A DNA stretch of 32,691 nucleotides from an uncultured Bacillota bacterium (GTDB lineage: Bacteria; Bacillota; Clostridia; Oscillospirales; Oscillospiraceae). The position numbers were made by a program, and so were the translations under genes. The notes under the pieces were generated by a model. That model saw only the letters and a list, made by a program, of their open reading frames with translations. It was not told the origin of the DNA and made no database searches. The stretch is taken from contig CANEFX010000026.1 in the NCBI GenBank assembly GCA_947426945.1, positions 1 through 32,691 on the forward strand, written 5' to 3'. Shown piece by piece: positions 23,856-32,636 of the stretch. Numbering within the stretch: position 1 is the first letter of the stretch; the number at the start of each line of letters is the position of its first letter.

Positions 23856-24406
23856 TGGAGATACGCCGTATGTTGAGAGGAGAGACCGCCGGGTTCATCG
23901 CAGCCCGCCCCGCCCGAAGCCCGGAGAAGGGACAGTCCTCCGCTCGGCCTACCGCCGACCGGCTGGAACTGAGCCGGCAGTGGGTAGAGAATATGAAGGA
24001 GGAGCGGAACCGGATGGAGGCTGCCCTCCTTGTGGGAGCGAAGGAGAAGAAATCCAACGATGTTCTGGACCTGCTGGACGGTCCGGAGAACGGGGAACTG
24101 GATGCTGAGATGGAGCAGATGAAGGTCCAGCAGAGATGCATGGAGATATCCCGCCGCATTATGGCGGGGAAGAAAGTCCCGCCCCAGGATGAGCGGTATC
24201 TGATGGAGCACGACCCGGAGGGCTACAAAATCACGATTGCCCTGCGCAAGCCGCCCAAAAAGGACGAGAAGGAATGCGAGAGCGTCCTTAAGGATGAAGA
24301 AGAGGGGGCCGGAGAGACGACTGCAGAGACCGGGGAGGCCGCCCCTGTAGAGAGCGGAGAAGCGCCCTCCGGCGGTGGGGAATCTGCCTCTTTGGAAGGA
24401 GAATAA
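23855..24406 (+). CDS. Acidic hypothetical protein, second of a paralogous pair
   Basis: The 183-aa protein shares its middle (about 35-105) with the upstream protein and adds a C-terminal part. This begins RIMAGKKVPPQDERYLMEHD (about 104-123) and continues through YKITIALRKP to a cluster CESVLKDEEE. A low-complexity Glu/Gly/Ala/Ser tail follows (about 150-183). I recall the VPP-x-DE-x2-LxE-xDP pattern in unnamed clostridial proteins, with no function assigned. Start and upstream stop overlap by one base. A terminator shared with recR follows. Confidence 0.7.
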   Translation: MEIRRMLRGETAGFIAARPARSPEKGQSSARPTADRLELSRQWVENMKEERNRMEAALLVGAKEKKSNDVLDLLDGPENGELDAEMEQMKVQQRCMEISRRIMAGKKVPPQDERYLMEHDPEGYKITIALRKPPKKDEKECESVLKDEEEGAGETTAETGEAAPVESGEAPSGGGESASLEGE

Positions 24407-24413
24407 AAATGTG

Positions 24414-24442
24414 AAATGCCCGGCTTTTGCCGGGCATTTTTT
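24414..24442 (+). terminator. Two-way terminator between the acidic pair and recR
   Basis: AAATGCCCGGC, a TTTT loop and the complement GCCGGGCATTT are followed by TTTA on the plus strand; the A-run before the hairpin gives a U-tract for recR on the minus strand. Confidence 0.9.
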
Positions 24443-25043
24443 ATATCTCTCTCCGGCCCTCCAGGGCGCGGACCAGTGTGGCGTCGTCGGTATATTCCAG
24501 GTGGCTGCCCACAGGGATGCCATAGGCCAGACGGGTGACCTTCACCTGGAAGGGCTTGAGCAGCCGGGACAGGTACATAGCGGTGGCTTCCCCCTCGATG
24601 TCCGGGTTAGTGGCCATAATTACCTCTTCAATCCCGCCGGCGGACACCCGTTCCACCAGGGAGCGGATGTGCAGGTCATCCGGGCCCACATGATTCATGG
24701 GGGAGAGGACCCCGTGAAGGACATGGTACCGCCCCGTATACTCCCGGCTGCGCTCCATGGCCACCACGTCCTTGGGATCGGCTACCACGCAGACAGTGGT
24801 CCCGTCCCGCTTGGCGCTGGCGCAGATGGGGCAGGGGCCGTCTCCTTCGGTCAGGTTCTGGCAGACGGGGCAGCAGTGTATGTGGGCCTTGGCATCCACA
24901 ATGGCCCGGGCAAAGGCGGAGGACTCCTCCTCGGGCAGAGACAGAACGTAAAAGGCCAGCCGCTGGGCGGACTTGACGCCCACTCCGGGCAGCTTGGCGA
25001 AGTGCTCTACCAGATTTTCAAGGGCGGGGGGAAAATACTGCAT
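24441..25043 (-). CDS. recR: Recombination mediator RecR
   Basis: The 200-aa protein has the N-terminal helix-hairpin-helix (KLPGVGVKSAQRLA, 17-30), the zinc finger C58-x2-C61 and C71-x2-C74, the TOPRIM domain (about 80-175, with VVADPKDV and NPDIEGEAT) and the C-terminal helix that ends LEGRREI. RecR with RecF and RecO loads RecA on gaps. It is usually encoded after dnaX and ybaB; here it follows rpe by 4 bp on the minus strand instead, so gene order has moved. Confidence 0.97.
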   Translation of the reverse strand: MQYFPPALENLVEHFAKLPGVGVKSAQRLAFYVLSLPEEESSAFARAIVDAKAHIHCCPVCQNLTEGDGPCPICASAKRDGTTVCVVADPKDVVAMERSREYTGRYHVLHGVLSPMNHVGPDDLHIRSLVERVSAGGIEEVIMATNPDIEGEATAMYLSRLLKPFQVKVTRLAYGIPVGSHLEYTDDATLVRALEGRREI

Positions 25044-25047
25044 ATTG

Positions 25048-25692
25048 TTATCCTCTCAGCGCCGCAATAGCGGCGGAAATATTGGACGCTCCGTAGACGG
25101 CGGAACCGGCCACCAGCACATTGGCCCCGGCCTGTGTTACAAGAGGGGCGGTAGCGGGAGTAATCCCTCCATCCACCTCCAGCTCACAGGCGGGGTTGTG
25201 TTTCTCAATGAGGGCCCGTACCTGGCGGACCGTCTCCAGCTGGCTTTCCATAAAGGCCTGGCCGCCAAAGCCGGGCTCTACCGTCATTACCAGGATCATG
25301 TCCAGCTGTTCAATATAGGGCAGCACGGCCTCTGCCTTGGTGATGGGACGAAGGGCGACGGCCCTTTTCACACCGCAGTTTCCCATGATGCTCAGAGCCT
25401 CAGCGATGCGGGCGGGGTGGTCGGCCTCCAGGTGGACGGACAGCATGTCCGCCCCCGCTTTGGCAAAGGCTTCCACATACCGTGCCGGCTTGTCCACCAT
25501 CAGGTGGACGTCCAGAAACATGCCGGTGCATTTCCGGATGGACTTTACCACCGGTACGCCGATGGTGATGTTGGGCACAAAGGCGCCGTCCATCACGTCC
25601 ACGTGCAGGTAGTCGGCGGAAGAGGCCTTTTTAATATCCCTCTCCAGGTTGGCAAAGTCGGCAGACAGGATGGACGGGGCGATTTTTACCAT
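25048..25692 (-). CDS. rpe: Ribulose-phosphate 3-epimerase
   Basis: The 214-aa TIM-barrel enzyme interconverts ribulose 5-phosphate and xylulose 5-phosphate in the pentose phosphate pathway. Landmarks are the start KIAPSILSADF, the metal ligands H30 and D32 in LHVDVMDG, H63 in DVHLMV, the catalytic EPGFGGQ loop and LEVDGGI with its aspartate. The start at 25692 follows AAGGAGGAA; an upstream in-frame ATG would add an unrelated stretch. It follows the threonine dehydratase gene by 198 bp and precedes recR by 4 bp. Confidence 0.97.
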   Translation of the reverse strand: MVKIAPSILSADFANLERDIKKASSADYLHVDVMDGAFVPNITIGVPVVKSIRKCTGMFLDVHLMVDKPARYVEAFAKAGADMLSVHLEADHPARIAEALSIMGNCGVKRAVALRPITKAEAVLPYIEQLDMILVMTVEPGFGGQAFMESQLETVRQVRALIEKHNPACELEVDGGITPATAPLVTQAGANVLVAGSAVYGASNISAAIAALRG

Positions 25693-25814
25693 GACAAATT
25701 CCTCCTTGATGGGGACAGGCGCTGGGGACAGGCCCGGCGCATAGGATAACCCAGCGGAGAGAGGCCCCGGCACCGGGGGGAGCGCTCCAGGCCGGGCCCA
25801 CGGCCCAAACCCGT

Positions 25815-25884
25815 CCCGCCGGTCCGGCGGGCCCGCCGCTTTCAGATAGCCGCCCGCCGGGGCCTTCCGTCCCCGGTGGGCGGC
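25815..25884. repeat. Two G+C-rich palindromes between the ilvA-like gene and rpe
   Basis: CCCGCCGG-T-CCGGCGGG lies at 25815-25831. A 14-bp stem (GCCGCCCGCCGGGG with one wobble, 25849-25862 and 25871-25884) follows. Neither has a U-tract on the minus strand, so they are poor terminators. I see no gene in 25693-25890. Confidence 0.6.
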
Positions 25885-25890
25885 ATAGGA

Positions 25891-27111
25891 CTAATTATAA
25901 AAATCTCCGGTGTCGGCCTCCACGGCCCGAAAGCCCTCCAAACGGAGGGAGGTGAGAATCTGTTCCTTATGGTCGTGACCGAAAGCCTCCAGGGTGACGC
26001 GCAGTTCCACACCGGATTGACGGTTGATGTTGACAAACTGATTGTGCTCCAGCTTGATGACATTGCCGTTGTTTTCGGCCAGGATCTTGGACACGGCCAG
26101 CAGAGAACCCGGCCGGTCTGGGAGCTGGACGGCAAAGGTAAAGATGCGCCCCCGCCGGATCAGGCCGTGCTGGACCAGGGAGGACATGGTAATTACGTCC
26201 ATATTGCCGCCGGAGAGGACGCAGACCACGTTCTTCCCCTCATACCCCAGATGGCGCAGGGCGGCCACAGGGAGGAGCCCGGCGTTTTCCACCACCATCT
26301 TGTGCCGCTCCATCACGTCCAGGAAGGCCTCCACCAGCTCGCTGTCGTCGATGGTGATTACCCGGTCCACGTTTTTCTGTACATAGGGGAATACCAGGTC
26401 CCCGGGGGTCTTTACCGCCACACCGTCGGCGATGGTGGTGGCAGTGGGGAGAGTGACTACATGTCCCGCCTCCAAACTGGCCCTCATGGAGGCGGCTCCG
26501 GCGGGCTCCACGCCGATAACTTCCACGTGGGGCTTCAGGAGTTTGGCCAGGGTGGACACCCCGGCGGCCAGTCCGCCGCCCCCGATGGGTACCAGAATGG
26601 CCTCCACATCGGGAAGGTCCTGGAAAATCTCATAGGCGATGGTGCCCTGACCGGTGGCCAGAGTCAGATCGTTAAAGGGGTGGACATAAGTGAGGCCAGA
26701 CTCCCGGGCCATTTCGGCGGCCAGCTCAGCGGCGTCGTCAAAGACCTCTCCGTGGAGGACCACCTTGGCCCCGTAGTCCTTGGTGTTGTTCACCTTCACC
26801 AAAGGGGTGGTGGTGGGCATGACGATGGTGGCGGACACCCCGGCGGCCTGGGCGGCGTAGGCCACCCCCTGGGCGTGGTTGCCGGCGGAGGCGGTCACAA
26901 GCCCCCGCTCCTTTTCCTCCTGGGACAGGGTGCTGATCTTATAGTAGGCGCCCCGAAGCTTGTATGCCCCGGTGGCCTGCATGTTCTCCGGCTTGAGATA
27001 GACGGAGTTCCCGCAGTTTTTGGACAGGTAGGGGGAGTGAATCAGCGGCGTGGGCCGCAGCACCCCCTGCAGAACATTGCGCGCGGATTTGAAGGCTTCC
27101 AGGGTGAGCAT
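25891..27111 (-). CDS. ilvA: Threonine ammonia-lyase with ACT domain
   Basis: The 406-aa PLP enzyme deaminates threonine to 2-oxobutyrate. The PLP lysine is K51 in ATGAYKLRGA, and the phosphate-binding loop is IGGGGLAAG. The C-terminal 80 residues carry one ACT domain (RPGSLLAVSKILAENNGNV). The length and single short ACT domain fit the TdcB/short IlvA type, so it may be catabolic or biosynthetic; no branched-chain genes are near to decide. The start at 27111 follows AAGGAG. It has its own promoter (27152-27180) and may be transcribed with rpe and recR. Confidence 0.9.
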   Translation of the reverse strand: MLTLEAFKSARNVLQGVLRPTPLIHSPYLSKNCGNSVYLKPENMQATGAYKLRGAYYKISTLSQEEKERGLVTASAGNHAQGVAYAAQAAGVSATIVMPTTTPLVKVNNTKDYGAKVVLHGEVFDDAAELAAEMARESGLTYVHPFNDLTLATGQGTIAYEIFQDLPDVEAILVPIGGGGLAAGVSTLAKLLKPHVEVIGVEPAGAASMRASLEAGHVVTLPTATTIADGVAVKTPGDLVFPYVQKNVDRVITIDDSELVEAFLDVMERHKMVVENAGLLPVAALRHLGYEGKNVVCVLSGGNMDVITMSSLVQHGLIRRGRIFTFAVQLPDRPGSLLAVSKILAENNGNVIKLEHNQFVNINRQSGVELRVTLEAFGHDHKEQILTSLRLEGFRAVEADTGDFYN

Positions 27112-27151
27112 GGCTGTAGTCTCCTTGTGAAATAATATCAAACTGACCTAT

Positions 27152-27180
27152 ATCATACTCAATTCCCGGGCACAAGTCAA
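27152..27180 (-). promoter_or_regulatory. Promoter of the threonine dehydratase gene
   Basis: On the minus strand TTGACT and TATGAT are separated by 17 bases, divergent from the MATE promoter. Confidence 0.7.
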
Positions 27181-27212
27181 TGCAAACAGGGGAAAATCTG
27201 TGAAAACTGCCA

Positions 27213-27241
27213 TTGACATAAAAATTTGATTCCTCTATAAT
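27213..27241 (+). promoter_or_regulatory. Perfect-consensus promoter of the MATE gene
   Basis: TTGACA and TATAAT, both perfect, are separated by 17 bases. A leader hairpin (AATTCCCGCC/GGCGGGGATT, 27275-27300) follows before the ribosome site, with no U-run after it. Confidence 0.85.
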
Positions 27242-27327
27242 AGGCTCCTGAACGAAAAAGAGAGAAAAATCAGGAATTCCCGCCCGGCGGGGCGGGGATT
27301 TGGTTGCTTACAGAGGGAGGAATTTCG

Positions 27328-28707
27328 GTGTCACAGCCCCGGCAGGAAAATAAGATGGGCATCATGCCTGAGAATAAGCTGCTGCTCAACATGGCGCTGC
27401 CCATGATCATCTCTATGCTGATTCAGGCCTGCTACAATATTGTGGACAGCTATTTTGTGGCCAAGCTGAGCCAGGACGCGCTGAACGCGGTGTCCCTGGC
27501 CTTTCCAGTGCAAAACCTGATGATCGCCGTGGCGGTGGGCACCGGGGTGGGTATCAACGCCCTGCTCTCCCGCAGCCTGGGCCAGAAGGACTTTGAGCGG
27601 GCCAACCGTACCGCCATGAACGGAGTACTGCTGGAGGTACTGAGCGGCCTGGTGTTCACCGTCCTGGGCCTGACCTGCGCCCGGCTGTTTTACACCATCC
27701 AAACCGACATCCCCGGCATTATCTCTTACGGAGCCGACTATCTCACCATCATCGCCGGGTGCAGCATGGGCATCTTTATCTCAGTGGCCACCGAGCGGCT
27801 GGTCCAGGCCACCGGGCGGACGGTGTACGCCATGGTCATCCAGGGCACGGGTTCGGTCATCAACCTGATTCTGGACCCCGTTCTCATTTTCGGTCTGGGT
27901 CCTTTTCCCCGGCTGGAGGTGGCGGGAGCCGCCGTGGCCACCGTGGCCGGCCAGATCATCGGCGGGCTGGTGGGCCTCTATCTGTCCCTTACCCATAACC
28001 CGGAGCTCCAGATGTCCTGGAAGGGCCTGCGGCCCAGCAAAGAGATCATCTGCGGCATCTACAGCGTGGGCCTGCCCTCCATTATCATGCAGTCTATTGG
28101 CTCGGTGATGGTGTTCGGTATGAATCAGATCCTGATTGCTTTCACATCCACCGCCACGGCGGTGTTCGGTATCTACTTTAAGCTCCAGTCCTTCATCTTT
28201 ATGCCCGTATTCGGCCTGAACAACGGTATGGTACCCATCGTGGCCTACAATTACGGAGCCCGGAAGCCAGAACGGATCATCAGGACAGCCAAGCTGGCCA
28301 TCACCTATGCTGTGGGCATCATGGTGATAGGGTTTGCCCTGTTCCAGTTGTTCCCCGATGTGTTCCTCAGCCTCTTTGAGGCGGAAGGGGAGGAGGCCGG
28401 AGATCTGCTGGCTATCGGCGTACCTGCCCTGCGCATCATCTCATGCAGCTTTTTGCTGGCTGGCTTCTGCATTGTCAGCGGCTCGGTGTTTCAGGCTCTG
28501 GGCCACGGGGTGTTGTCCCTGTGGGTATCTGTTATCCGCCAACTGGTGGTGCTGCTGCCTGTGGGCTGGCTTCTGGCCCGGCTGGGCGGGCTGAACGCTG
28601 TGTGGTGGGCTTTTCCCACGGCAGAGCTGTTTTCCATGGCATTCAGCGCCCTGTTCCTCTACTGGGTTTACCGAAAAGAGGTTGCCCCTATGCGAGAGAC
28701 GAAATGA
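27328..28707 (+). CDS. MATE-family efflux transporter
   Basis: The 459-aa protein has twelve hydrophobic segments in two bundles, beginning LLLNMALPMIISMLIQACYN and typical of the MATE family that exports cationic compounds with Na+ or H+. The DSYFVAKL and ALSRSLGQ-like (LLSRSLGQ) signatures after the first segments are intact. The GTG at 27328 is preferred, as AGGGAGG stands 7 bases upstream; an in-frame ATG nine codons later has no ribosome site. A perfect-consensus promoter suggests strong basal expression. The substrate is unknown. Confidence 0.93.
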   Translation: MSQPRQENKMGIMPENKLLLNMALPMIISMLIQACYNIVDSYFVAKLSQDALNAVSLAFPVQNLMIAVAVGTGVGINALLSRSLGQKDFERANRTAMNGVLLEVLSGLVFTVLGLTCARLFYTIQTDIPGIISYGADYLTIIAGCSMGIFISVATERLVQATGRTVYAMVIQGTGSVINLILDPVLIFGLGPFPRLEVAGAAVATVAGQIIGGLVGLYLSLTHNPELQMSWKGLRPSKEIICGIYSVGLPSIIMQSIGSVMVFGMNQILIAFTSTATAVFGIYFKLQSFIFMPVFGLNNGMVPIVAYNYGARKPERIIRTAKLAITYAVGIMVIGFALFQLFPDVFLSLFEAEGEEAGDLLAIGVPALRIISCSFLLAGFCIVSGSVFQALGHGVLSLWVSVIRQLVVLLPVGWLLARLGGLNAVWWAFPTAELFSMAFSALFLYWVYRKEVAPMRETK

Positions 28708-28708
28708 C

Positions 28709-28744
28709 GCATACAGCCCCGTCCGGATGGATGGGGCTGTATGC
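28709..28744. terminator. Hairpin between the MATE and GNAT genes
   Basis: GCATACAGCCCC and its perfect complement form a 12-bp stem with a 12-base loop, between converging genes. No U-tract follows on either strand, so termination efficiency is doubtful. Confidence 0.5.
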
Positions 28745-29220
28745 TATCTCAGGCGCTTTGCCATAATATACTCTGTTTCATTTTGGTTGACAATTTCAAA
28801 TCCCAGCTTTTGATACAGCTTTACCGCGTAATTTGCCTTTTGCACCGCAAGGGAGGCACGCCGGTATCCGCATTCCGCCAGGAGGACGAGCATCCTGCCC
28901 ATCAGTTTTGTGCCGATCCCCAGTCCACGGTATTCTTGATGCAGTGAAATGGCGAGGGAGGGCGTCTCGTCGTCCACGTGCCCATAGTCGTCCATAATGC
29001 GGGCCCAGACAGCGCCCACAACGGCACCGTCAACCTCTGCGGCCAGGGACTTGTCAGCCGGCTGGGTGCCGAAGCCTGAGAGGTAAACTTGTAATTCTGG
29101 ATTGTATACAATCGATCTGGGCGGCGGCGCCATCCCCGCCGGGATAAAAATCGCCTTGTATAAGAATTCATTGAGGAGGGGGTATTCCGCCTCCCGGAGT
29201 TCCCGTATCGTACAGTTCAT
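28744..29220 (-). CDS. GNAT-family N-acetyltransferase
   Basis: The 158-aa protein has the GNAT fold. The acetyl-CoA pyrophosphate loop is at YRGLGIGTKLM (motif A) and motif B lies near ASLAVQKANYAVKLYQKLGF, a classic ending. The start at 29220 follows GGAGG at seven bases. The acceptor substrate is unknown; the motif-B form (N-x-A-V-x-LY-x-K-x-GF) is that of RimI-like and small-molecule acetyltransferases. A promoter (29255-29283) lies upstream. Confidence 0.9.
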   Translation of the reverse strand: MNCTIRELREAEYPLLNEFLYKAIFIPAGMAPPPRSIVYNPELQVYLSGFGTQPADKSLAAEVDGAVVGAVWARIMDDYGHVDDETPSLAISLHQEYRGLGIGTKLMGRMLVLLAECGYRRASLAVQKANYAVKLYQKLGFEIVNQNETEYIMAKRLR

Positions 29221-29254
29221 CTCGACCTCCGGTATGTTGCAGTGTTCTGCTCCT

Positions 29255-29283
29255 ATGATAGCAGGCAGACGCCGGAAAAGCAA
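29255..29283 (-). promoter_or_regulatory. Promoter of the GNAT gene
   Basis: On the minus strand TTGCTT and TATCAT are separated by 17 bases. Confidence 0.55.
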
Positions 29284-29289
29284 CGGCTC

Positions 29290-30819
29290 TCACCAATCCA
29301 GTTTTAACACCTCCCTTGCCCGGACTCCCTGGGCCTGGAGGGCGGCTAAGTAAAGGATAAGGGCAAAGGCCAGAGTGGCCAGCCCGGCGGGGACGGACTG
29401 CAGGCCGCTGTCTTTGAGGACACGGAACAGCAGGTTACCCACCAGCCCAGACAGGGCGGCAGCCAGGCCAGGCGCGGCCATCCACTGGAAGGGCCGTACC
29501 TCCAGTCCGGTGGCCCGGACTGTTTGCCACAGGCACAGCCCCAGCTCCAGGGCTGTGGCGGCCACCGCCCCGGCCACATAGCCTGCCATGCCCACTCCGG
29601 GCAGGGGGACCAGGGCCAGGGTAAATCCCAGCTGCACTGCCCCGCCCGTCAGGGAGATGGCGGCCACCGTTCGCTGCCGTCCCACCCCGTTAAGGGCAGA
29701 GGCCAGCACCGATGTGCCGCAGCTCATGGCCATGACGCAGGCCAGGGGCATGAGGAACTCTCCCACTCCTTCCTGGTGAAACATGGCCCGCCCCAGGTCG
29801 GGTCCCACCACCACCATAAAGGCCATGCAGGGCAGGGTGAGCAGCGATACCGCCGAGATAGCCTGGGAGATGAGCTTTCGGGCTTGGGTTGGTCGGTTCA
29901 GGGCGCAGGCCCGGGCCAGCCGGGGTACCATCACCAGGTTCAGCGCCCCCAGAAAGACGATGGGCAGGGACAGCATTGGCATGGTCATGCCGCACACCAC
30001 CCCGAACTGGGACACAGCGGCCGACCGGTCAACGCCCCCCTCCACCAGCTTTTGTGGGATGAGGGCAGAGTTAGCGGCGCTGAGGAGGTTACCCAACAGG
30101 GCGTTGAGGCTTACGGGCAGGGCAATGGAGAAGATTCGCCGCCTGCGTACCCGTCCCTCTTCCTCTCGGCCGGTGAGGGGGCCGCGCCGCCGCCGGTAGA
30201 GAATCACCAAGGTGCAGGAGGAGAAGATCTCGCAGATTACCATCCCTGTCACGATAAGGCCCACCACCCGCTCCGGATACTGGGGCAGGAAGATTACCAG
30301 CAGAGCGATTACCGCAAAGGTGCGGACAAACTGTTCCAGCAGCTCCACGATGGCAGGGGGGCGTACCACTCCGGAGCCGTAAAAGAAGTGTTTGTGGCAG
30401 TTCTCCACCCCCATGAGAGCCACGCAGGGAATGAGAAGGACCAGCCCAAGCCGGGTGCGGGCGTCCCCCAACAGATACACTGAGATGGCGTCTGAACACA
30501 GGATTACCGCCGCCCCCACGGGGAGGAGCAGAAGAAAAAAGAGCTTTAAACAGGTAGACAGGGTCTGGTCAGCGGCTTTTCGACTGCCCAGAGCCAGGTG
30601 TTGGGAAGTGAGGTTGGACACCGCCGCAGTCAGCCCCACGGCGGTGAGGGACATAATTACCGAGCACACCGGCATAATGAGTTGATACAGCCCCATTACT
30701 TCCGCTCCCACCAGCCGGGACAGTGCTACCCGGTAAAAAAAGCCCAATACCTGGGAAATTGCGCTCAACCCCGTGAGGAACAGCGCCCCCTTCCCGGCGG
30801 ACAGCATTTTTTCAGACAA
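29290..30819 (-). CDS. SpoVB/MurJ-like polysaccharide flippase
   Basis: The product is about 509 aa with some fourteen hydrophobic segments, of the MVF/MOP flippase superfamily. Its opening GALFLTGLSAISQVLGFFYR and LVGAEVMGLYQL are the family's first-helix signature. SpoVB-type proteins move lipid-linked wall or cortex precursors across the membrane, and together with SpoIVB elsewhere this fits a spore former. TTG at 30819 is the likeliest start, 10 bases after GGGGAGG. The first ATG (30807) has no ribosome site at proper distance, and an upstream ATG would add a stretch with no family match. The C-terminus runs almost to the GNAT promoter. Confidence 0.85.
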   Translation of the reverse strand: MSEKMLSAGKGALFLTGLSAISQVLGFFYRVALSRLVGAEVMGLYQLIMPVCSVIMSLTAVGLTAAVSNLTSQHLALGSRKAADQTLSTCLKLFFLLLLPVGAAVILCSDAISVYLLGDARTRLGLVLLIPCVALMGVENCHKHFFYGSGVVRPPAIVELLEQFVRTFAVIALLVIFLPQYPERVVGLIVTGMVICEIFSSCTLVILYRRRRGPLTGREEEGRVRRRRIFSIALPVSLNALLGNLLSAANSALIPQKLVEGGVDRSAAVSQFGVVCGMTMPMLSLPIVFLGALNLVMVPRLARACALNRPTQARKLISQAISAVSLLTLPCMAFMVVVGPDLGRAMFHQEGVGEFLMPLACVMAMSCGTSVLASALNGVGRQRTVAAISLTGGAVQLGFTLALVPLPGVGMAGYVAGAVAATALELGLCLWQTVRATGLEVRPFQWMAAPGLAAALSGLVGNLLFRVLKDSGLQSVPAGLATLAFALILYLAALQAQGVRAREVLKLDW

Positions 30820-30910
30820 GACGATCCCACCTCCCCTCGTCGGAGCAAAGTCCGCGTCATTCGGAACGCCCTGGCGGGCATCCCTCATTGCGCTCCCTTG
30901 CTCCTCCTCT

Positions 30911-30945
30911 CCAAATCGAACCCGCTTCGCTGGGCTTCGATTTGG
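30911..30945. repeat. Hairpin repeat upstream of the flippase gene
   Basis: CCAAATCGAA and its complement TTCGATTTGG flank a 15-base centre (CCCGCTTCGCTGGGC), itself able to pair at the ends. It looks like a dispersed stem-loop, not a tRNA. The remaining bases of 30820-30999 hold nothing I can recognise. Confidence 0.65.
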
Positions 30946-30999
30946 TAAGGCACAGTTCCGGAGACCGCATTGGTAAATACTATTCGGGAGGGGGGCCGT

Positions 31000-31695
31000 T
31001 TATCCGTCAATAATTTCTGCGGTGCTTGGCACGGCATATGATTGGAGGTGGTCCAGGTCCGCGTCAACGTCCGTAACGCCTGCCGTCAGGGCTTTTTCGA
31101 GGGAGACGACCACAAACCAGCCCGCCATATCATATGTAAGTTCTTCCGGGTGTCCGGTCTCTTCGATGTGGATGCAGAGGGCTTCGCCGTCCCGGTAAAC
31201 GCTGTCCACGCCAAATCGGTACGAACCGCTGCTGGCGGGGACATATACGACAAATACTGTGCGGTCCTCAAAATACGCCTCGTCCATCCCCGCTGTCACG
31301 TCCGCAAAGGATGGGCCGAACTGGTCGATCCCGTGATTCATGGCAAACTCACCGGCAAACCGCTCTTTGAACGCCTCCAGCTCCCCGAGCATTTCAAAGC
31401 GGAACATCGGAAGATGATGCACGCTGCTGATCGCCAGCTTGTCCGAATTCAGGGCGGTCAGGTGAAAATCCCACTCGCCGCTCCAATTGACCCAGACGGA
31501 CACAGCCTCAAAGGAGCCGTCCGGCAGGTCCGTTCCAGTTTGCGCGACATCCGGCTGGTCAGGCGCTCCGCTTTCCTTTGAAACCGCCTCCGAAGGAGCG
31601 CCGGTGTCACCTCCACTCCAGGTATATATTCCCACGCAGAGGACGAGCAGTCCAAGCGCAGCACAGGCAGTTATCGGCCATTTTTTCTGTTTCAT
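31000..31695 (-). CDS. Membrane-anchored hypothetical protein
   Basis: The 231-aa protein has an N-terminal anchor (MKQKKW, then hydrophobic 8-24). A cysteine sits inside, but the residues before it (LVL) do not form a lipobox, so a plain membrane anchor is more likely than lipidation. A Ser/Gly/Pro/Asp linker (about 28-60) leads to an outer domain of about 170 residues with mixed strands (VSVWVNWSGEWDFHLTAL, RTVFVVYVP). I recognise no family. AAGGAGG precedes the start. A near-consensus TTGACA lies divergent from the crotonase promoter. Confidence 0.75.
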   Translation of the reverse strand: MKQKKWPITACAALGLLVLCVGIYTWSGGDTGAPSEAVSKESGAPDQPDVAQTGTDLPDGSFEAVSVWVNWSGEWDFHLTALNSDKLAISSVHHLPMFRFEMLGELEAFKERFAGEFAMNHGIDQFGPSFADVTAGMDEAYFEDRTVFVVYVPASSGSYRFGVDSVYRDGEALCIHIEETGHPEELTYDMAGWFVVVSLEKALTAGVTDVDADLDHLQSYAVPSTAEIIDG

Positions 31696-31760
31696 ATGGA
31701 AGCCTCCTTATCGTTTTATTCTCTTATTTATCATAGACGCAAAAATTTGTCAAAGGTTCC

Positions 31761-31789
31761 TTGCCCTTTCCGAAAATATCCGCTATAAT
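31761..31789 (+). promoter_or_regulatory. Promoter of the crotonase gene
   Basis: TTGCCC and a perfect TATAAT are separated by 17 bases, 36 bases ahead of the start. Confidence 0.75.
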
Positions 31790-31825
31790 GGGACCAACAC
31801 TTCAAAAATAAGGAGGAAATTTCCT

Positions 31826-32599
31826 ATGTTTGTTACCCTGGAGAAAAAGGGCCCTGTGGGCGTCGTCACCATGAACCGGCCGGAGGCCCTCAACGCCCTG
31901 GACAGGCAGGTGCTGGAGGACCTGAACGCCGTGCTGGACCAGGTGGAGGCAGATCCTGAAATTCTGGTGGCCATCGTCACCGGAGCGGGCCGGTCCTTCG
32001 TGGCCGGAGCGGACATCGGTCAGATGGCTAATTTCACCGCTGTGGAGGGCAAGGCTTTCGGGGCTTACGGCAACGGCGTATTCCTGAAGCTGGAGAACCT
32101 GACCAAACCCACCATCGCCGCTGTCAACGGCTTTGCCCTGGGAGGCGGGTGCGAGCTGTCCATGGCCTGCGATATCCGTCTGGCCAGCGACAAGGCCAAA
32201 TTCGGCCAGCCCGAGGTGGGGCTGGGCATTACCCCCGGCTTTGGCGGCACGCAGCGTCTGGCTCGGATCGTGGGAGTGTCCAACGCCATGGAGCTCATCC
32301 TCACCGCCAAGGTCATCAAGGCGGAGGAGGCGGAGCGCATCGGCCTGGTGAGCCACGTCTATTCAGCTGAGGAGCTGATGGACAAGGCCCTGGAGCTGGC
32401 CAGCGCCATTGCTGCCAACGCCCAGGTGGCGGTCCGTCAGTCCAAGGCGGCCATCCGCCGGGGGATGCAGACTGACATGGCTACCGGCGCGGCCTTTGAG
32501 GCTGAGGCATTTGGCCTGTGTTTCGCCACCGAGGACCAGAAGGACGCCATGAAAGCTTTTGTCAACAAGGAGAAGGTCACCGCCTTTAAAAACCGCTGA
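31826..32599 (+). CDS. crt: Enoyl-CoA hydratase/crotonase
   Basis: The 257-aa enzyme adds water to short enoyl-CoA esters, forming 3-hydroxybutyryl-CoA from crotonyl-CoA or the reverse in butyrate formation. Landmarks are the oxyanion region RSFVAGADI, the acyl-CoA loop NGFALGGGCELSMACD and the catalytic glutamate regions in FGQPEVGLG and PGFGGTQRLAR. The start at 31826 follows AAGGAGGAAAT. A longer in-frame frame upstream covers the promoter and is not real. Clostridia usually place crt beside hbd, thl and bcd; none is within the window, but the window ends 92 bp downstream, so they may lie beyond it. Confidence 0.92.
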   Translation: MFVTLEKKGPVGVVTMNRPEALNALDRQVLEDLNAVLDQVEADPEILVAIVTGAGRSFVAGADIGQMANFTAVEGKAFGAYGNGVFLKLENLTKPTIAAVNGFALGGGCELSMACDIRLASDKAKFGQPEVGLGITPGFGGTQRLARIVGVSNAMELILTAKVIKAEEAERIGLVSHVYSAEELMDKALELASAIAANAQVAVRQSKAAIRRGMQTDMATGAAFEAEAFGLCFATEDQKDAMKAFVNKEKVTAFKNR

Positions 32600-32636
32600 C
32601 CTTTCCGAAAAAAGAAAAGAGGACCTGAGGTTTTTC

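Noticed and set aside
25876-27135. Plus-strand open frame of 419 codons opposite the threonine dehydratase gene
   Set aside because: Same reason: a shadow of a clear PLP enzyme gene, with Gly/His-rich low-information sequence.
30911-30945. T-arm-like sequence (AATCGAACCC) suggesting a tRNA
   Set aside because: It forms one simple hairpin with no anticodon arm or acceptor stem around it.
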